A stretch of 64,000 nucleotides of DNA from Streptomyces cirratus (GTDB lineage: Bacteria; Actinomycetota; Actinomycetes; Streptomycetales; Streptomycetaceae). The stretch spans positions 682,001-746,000 of the forward strand of contig NZ_BMVP01000002.1 in assembly GCF_014650775.1 (NCBI RefSeq), read 5' to 3'. Below, in pieces: positions 60,593-64,000 of the stretch. Numbering within the stretch: position 1 is the first letter of the stretch; each line of letters starts with the position of its first letter. The notes under the pieces were generated by a model. That model worked only from the letters and a program-made list of their open reading frames with translations, had not been told where the DNA came from and made no database searches. Made by a program: the position numbers and the translations under genes.

Positions 60593-60627
60593 CAACGGCC
60601 CGACCGCTTCGAGCGGCCGGGCCGTTG
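60593..60627 (+). terminator. sodN terminator
   Basis: CAACGGCCCG (60593-60602) pairs with CGGGCCGTTG (60618-60627), with an inner CCGCT/AGCGG stem capped by TCG. Confidence 0.83.
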
Positions 60628-60849
60628 GGCATTTTCGAAGAGCACGTCCGTGGCCCACGCCCCGGCAGCCCGCACGGCGGCCCTGGACCTGTGGCGGGAG
60701 GCTCCGCGCCCCCCGCGGCCGGGAGCCGGCACCCTCGCGGAGGCCGTCCGCGGCACCCTCGCGGAGGGGCCGTCCGTACGCCACCAGCCGGGGCAGTGCG
60801 CACGGCTGGTGTGACGACGGCAGGGGCTGAACCGGCGCTCGCGGAGGGA

Positions 60850-61032
60850 CTACTCGTCGTCCTCGGCGTCGTCGAGGCGGGCCAGCCAGGTTGCCAGGCG
60901 TTCCACCGGGACCTCGAAGTCCGGGTTGAGGTCGACGAAGGTGCGGAGCTGCTCGGCGAGCCACTCGAAGGTGACCTCCTCCTCGCCGCGCCGCTTCTCC
61001 AGCTCCTCGATGCCGCGATCGGTGAAGTACAA
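60850..61032 (-). CDS. DUF6104 family small protein
   Basis: A 60-residue acidic protein (YFTDRGIEELEKRRGEEEVT, then FEWLAEQLRTFVDLNPDFEV) matching the actinobacterial DUF6104 family. Function unknown; the sequence is highly conserved as I recall it. The start is taken as TTG 61032, because the family begins at this Tyr-Phe-Thr and CGGAG lies six bases upstream. An ATG 20 codons further upstream (61092) would add residues unlike the family. Confidence 0.8.
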   Translation of the reverse strand: MYFTDRGIEELEKRRGEEEVTFEWLAEQLRTFVDLNPDFEVPVERLATWLARLDDAEDDE

Positions 61033-61154
61033 GTCCGGCTCCGTAAGACGTGATGGGGTGTTTCCCGCCAGGATAATCCGCGTACCACGCACACCTCCCG
61101 TTCCTCCCTGCCCCGGCGCTAGCCTTGACAGACTCGACCTGAGGGGGACAGGGG

Positions 61155-63257
61155 ATGCCGGACGGGCGCACGGGCGGCTCCGCGCGCGCCTTCGAGCTTC
61201 TGGAACCCCTCGTCAAGGCGGCCACCGTACGCGTCCACGCGCCCGCGGACGGGTATGGAACCCCTGGGACCGGTCCGACCTGGGGCAGCGGCTTCTTCAT
61301 CGCCCCCGGGTGGGTCCTCACGTGCGCGCACGTGATCGGCGAAGGGGGTGCTGCGGTGCGTCTGGCGGGCCGGGAGGTCGGCATCACCTTCTCCGTCGCC
61401 GGGTCCCCCGCGGCGGCGGGGGCCACCGGGACGGTCGCCGGCCGGGTCGAATGCGTACTGCCCGAGCGGCTGGAGGAACGCCGGCCCGCCCCGCGCGCCC
61501 TGTGGGACCTGCCCGACCTGGCCCTGGTACGGGTACTCGCGCCCATCTCGCACGCCTGCGTCTGGCTCACCGACCGGCCCGGGCCCCGCCTCGACGAAGC
61601 CGCGTACTTCGGCGTCACCGAGGACCTCGGGGTACGGGAGATCACCGGCCGCACCACCCGGCTGCGCGGCACCGCCGCGAACGGGGCGGCCATCCGCCTC
61701 GGCGACGACGACGAGATCGAACCCGGCATGTCCGGCGGCCCGCTGGTCGACCTGGCGCGCGGCGAGGTCATCGGGATCGTCAAGGCCCGCCGCCAGGCCG
61801 GCGGCGGAGGCATCGCGGTATCGGTCGCGCAGCTGCGGACCCTGCCGACGGGGGCGACCGGGCAGGTCGGCCTGTACCGGCGGGTGATGCAGGGACACGA
61901 CCTGTACCACTACGACCAGCACGTCAGCGACCTGGACAGCCGCCGGACCTGGACGGACGTCCACGACGAGCTGCCCTCGGACGACGACGACACCACCGGC
62001 GGACCGGAGCGCCCCACCCGTCTGAGCCGCCTCACCCGGCTCACCCCGGGCGAACGCACCACCCTGTGCGGGCTGCTCGCCGAACTGCCGCCGCCCGGTT
62101 CCTCCGAGGCCGTTCGGGCCCTCGCCGAAGCCGCCCGGGGAGAGGAACCCGACACGGGCCTACCGGCTCCGCTGACCTGGCGCGACGGGCTGGGGCTGCT
62201 CCACGACCCGCCGGGCACGGGAGGCGAGGCCGCCGCGATGCTCCGCTACGCCACCGACGTCAGCGTCGCCGACCACCGCGAACCGCCCGCGCCCGGCGCC
62301 GACGAGGAACTGTGGGACTGGGTGCGCGCGACAGCGGCGCGGCTGTGGCGGCCACTGCGCCGCGAACTGGGCGAGCGCCACGAGCGCGGCCTCGCGGAAC
62401 GCGAACGGCGCCGGCGCGCCTCCGCCGGGCAGATGGTGCACGGCCCCTTCCGGCCGGCCGTCGGAGTACCGCCCCCGGGGCCGTCGGTCCTGCTGGAGGC
62501 CTGGGCCCAGGTGTGGGAGGACGTCTACGACTGGCGGGTCTCCGTCCTGGCCGGCCCGGACCGGCCGGGGGAGGCGACCCCGGTGGCATCCGGAACCCGG
62601 GTCACCCTGGCGGCCCTGCCCGAGGCGGTGCGGGCGCCGCTCGCCGAAGGGTTCCGGCGGTGCGACACCCACGAGGCGGCCGCGCTGCTGGAGGTGGTGG
62701 TGGCGGAGGATCTGTTCGGGCTGCCGGTGGACGAGTGGACGGTGTCGGGCGGGGTCCCGGTCGGAGTGCAGCGGCCGGTCGTGCTGCGCCCCCCGGGCGG
62801 CGAACCGTCCCCGGAGGCCGCCGAGCGGTGGGCACGGGTACAGGCGGGCCCGCTGCTGGGCCGGCGGGCCGACTGCTCGCGGGGCCGCAAGTGGCGCCCG
62901 CCGCCCGGATGGCTGGCCGCGCTGGTGGACCACACGGTGCCGGTGCTGTGCCGGGCCCCGGGGGAGGACCCGACGCTCGCGATGCTGCACGACGCGCGGG
63001 ACGCCGGGTACGGGGTGGCGGTGTGCCGCAGGCCCCCGGCCGACCCCAGGGCGTCCTGCGAGCCGTTCCACCGCGGCCTGCGCGAGGAACTGGCCGACGC
63101 CGGACGGGCGGTGGTCCTGCCGGCCCGGCTCCAGACGCTGCGGGGGCGGGCGTACGGGGCGGACCCGGACGCGTACTGGGCGGTGGGGACGGCACTGGTG
63201 TGGCAGGACCCGCAGCGGCCGCTCCCGGAGGACGAACCGCTGCAAGGGGACCTGTGA
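61155..63257 (+). CDS. trypsin-like protease fused to VMAP-type C-terminal region
   Basis: A 700-residue protein. Residues about 15-230 are a trypsin-like serine protease domain with catalytic H59 (LTCAHVIG), D121 (DLPDLALVRV) and S193 (EPGMSGGPLVD). There is no signal peptide, so it is cytosolic. A linker and a small helical region (about 285-380) lead to a C-terminal region (about 430-695: WVRATAARLWRPLRRELGERHERGLAERERRRRAS; LLEAWAQVWEDVYDWRV; GLPVDEWTV). This fits the VMAP-C module of vWA-MoxR-associated proteins. The next gene is a MoxR ATPase, which supports a ternary conflict system. The protease call is firm; the VMAP call is inferred. Confidence 0.85.
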   Translation: MPDGRTGGSARAFELLEPLVKAATVRVHAPADGYGTPGTGPTWGSGFFIAPGWVLTCAHVIGEGGAAVRLAGREVGITFSVAGSPAAAGATGTVAGRVECVLPERLEERRPAPRALWDLPDLALVRVLAPISHACVWLTDRPGPRLDEAAYFGVTEDLGVREITGRTTRLRGTAANGAAIRLGDDDEIEPGMSGGPLVDLARGEVIGIVKARRQAGGGGIAVSVAQLRTLPTGATGQVGLYRRVMQGHDLYHYDQHVSDLDSRRTWTDVHDELPSDDDDTTGGPERPTRLSRLTRLTPGERTTLCGLLAELPPPGSSEAVRALAEAARGEEPDTGLPAPLTWRDGLGLLHDPPGTGGEAAAMLRYATDVSVADHREPPAPGADEELWDWVRATAARLWRPLRRELGERHERGLAERERRRRASAGQMVHGPFRPAVGVPPPGPSVLLEAWAQVWEDVYDWRVSVLAGPDRPGEATPVASGTRVTLAALPEAVRAPLAEGFRRCDTHEAAALLEVVVAEDLFGLPVDEWTVSGGVPVGVQRPVVLRPPGGEPSPEAAERWARVQAGPLLGRRADCSRGRKWRPPPGWLAALVDHTVPVLCRAPGEDPTLAMLHDARDAGYGVAVCRRPPADPRASCEPFHRGLREELADAGRAVVLPARLQTLRGRAYGADPDAYWAVGTALVWQDPQRPLPEDEPLQGDL

Positions 63258-63318
63258 GGGGCGTGTCCGGCGGGACACCGCCGGACACCGCCGGACCGAT
63301 GACGTGAGGGGCGGGCAC

Positions 63319-64000
63319 ATGACCGAGGAGTGGCTCATCTACCGGGGCGTCGGGGAGCCCCACGACGGGATCGACGCCCTGCCCGACCCGCCGCCCTGGC
63401 GGGACTTCGACGGCGGCCCCGTCGAGGACGGCCCGGGAGCCGGGGGCACGCCCGACGGGAACGTGGCCCGCCGCCTGGGCGCGCACCGGCAGGCCGCCGA
63501 GATGCACCGCCCCGAACCGGAGGAACTGGAGGCCATCAACGCCGCGCTCTACCTGCGCAGGCCGCTGCTCGTGACCGGCTATCCCGGCACCGGGAAGTCC
63601 ACCCTCGCGCACGCCGTCGCCCACGAACTGAAACTGGGCCGCGTCCTGCGCTGGCCCGTCGTATCGCGCACCGTGCTCCAGGAGGGGCTCTACCGCTACG
63701 ACGCCATAGCGCGCCTCCAGGACGTACAGATCGCCGCCGGCGGCGCAGCGGCCTCCGACACAGCGCCCGGGATCGGCAAGTACATCCGCCTCGGCCCGCT
63801 GGGAACGGCGCTGCTGCCCACCGAGCGCCCCCGGGTACTGCTCATCGACGAACTCGACAAGAGCGACATAGACCTCCCCAACGACCTCCTCAACGTGCTG
63901 GAGGAAGGGGAGTTCACCCTCCCCGAGCTGGAACGGGTGGCGGACTCCGAACCCGAGGTGCGGGTCCTCACCGACGACGGCACCAAAGTGACCGTCCGGG
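63319..64000 (+). CDS. MoxR-type AAA+ ATPase (3' end outside window)
   Basis: The first 227 codons of a AAA+ ATPase, open to the window edge. Walker A is GYPGTGKST (87-95) and Walker B is VLLIDELDKS (D177, E178). DLPNDLLNVLEEGEFTLPEL after it is the MoxR-type sensor region. An N-terminal Pro/Gly-rich segment of about 60 residues precedes the fold. ATG 63319 has GAGGGG upstream. It lies 61 bases after the protease gene on the same strand, matching the MoxR component of trypsin-VMAP/vWA systems. Confidence 0.9.
   Translation, partial: MTEEWLIYRGVGEPHDGIDALPDPPPWRDFDGGPVEDGPGAGGTPDGNVARRLGAHRQAAEMHRPEPEELEAINAALYLRRPLLVTGYPGTGKSTLAHAVAHELKLGRVLRWPVVSRTVLQEGLYRYDAIARLQDVQIAAGGAAASDTAPGIGKYIRLGPLGTALLPTERPRVLLIDELDKSDIDLPNDLLNVLEEGEFTLPELERVADSEPEVRVLTDDGTKVTVR

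Overview
The window is a GC-rich actinobacterial chromosome segment, almost certainly from a Streptomyces core region. The evidence is strong third-position GC bias, GTG starts with purine-rich ribosome sites, four-base start/stop overlaps, and Streptomyces hallmark loci: sigR-rsrA, nrdA-nrdB-nrdS under a B12 riboswitch, dasR/dasABCD with dre sites, wblE, a sigH-type sigma factor with its anti-sigma, the EshA-type encapsulin, snapalysin and nickel superoxide dismutase. From memory the order resembles S. coelicolor around SCO5200-SCO5260; no alignment was run. No insertion sequence, prophage, rRNA or CRISPR array was seen.

Layout. 1-6.2 kb: tail of a UPF0182 membrane protein, two identical initiator tRNA genes on either side of a Sel1/TPR protein, and the CatR-catalase pair with its operator. 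6.2-13.5 kb: CBS protein, HisN, a TetR regulator convergent with a SugE/Gdx exporter, RsgA, AroA, an M50-like membrane protease, an SRAP DNA-crosslink protein and a small hydrolase. 13.5-20.7 kb: the thiol-oxidative stress operon sigR-rsrA with a perfect SigR promoter, two overlapping membrane HD-domain proteins, a TPR protein, peptide deformylase and a DUF3703 protein. 19.9-24.5 kb: class Ia ribonucleotide reductase operon with riboswitch and a probable NrdR box. 24.5-27.5 kb: an acetyltransferase and a CstA-YbdD carbon-starvation transporter pair.

27.6-38.2 kb is an aminosugar region: DasR, the DasABC importer, DasD hexosaminidase and NagB, with dre operators at dasA and nagB. A further good dre match lies upstream of a PdtaS-like sensor kinase. 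An SDR/TetR pair sits between them, then WblE. 38.5-44.5 kb: lipid kinase, sigma/anti-sigma pair, UBP zinc-finger protein, Na+/H+ antiporter and a PLP enzyme. 44.6-48.7 kb: an amidase, the family 2B encapsulin (EshA) followed by a polyprenyl diphosphate synthase, and an acetyltransferase. 48.8-52.8 kb: snapalysin and its LysR regulator, which carries a TTA codon, then a DUF4097-PadR operon. 52.9-61.0 kb: an oxidoreductase, malic enzyme, an amino-acid ABC importer, a CGNR regulator, SodX/SodN and DUF6104.

The right edge (61.1-64.0 kb) starts a different kind of locus. A trypsin-like protease with a long C-terminal extension is followed by a MoxR-type AAA+ ATPase cut by the window end. This fits the vWA-MoxR-VMAP ternary conflict systems and is the most interesting lead; the predicted vWA partner would lie outside the window.
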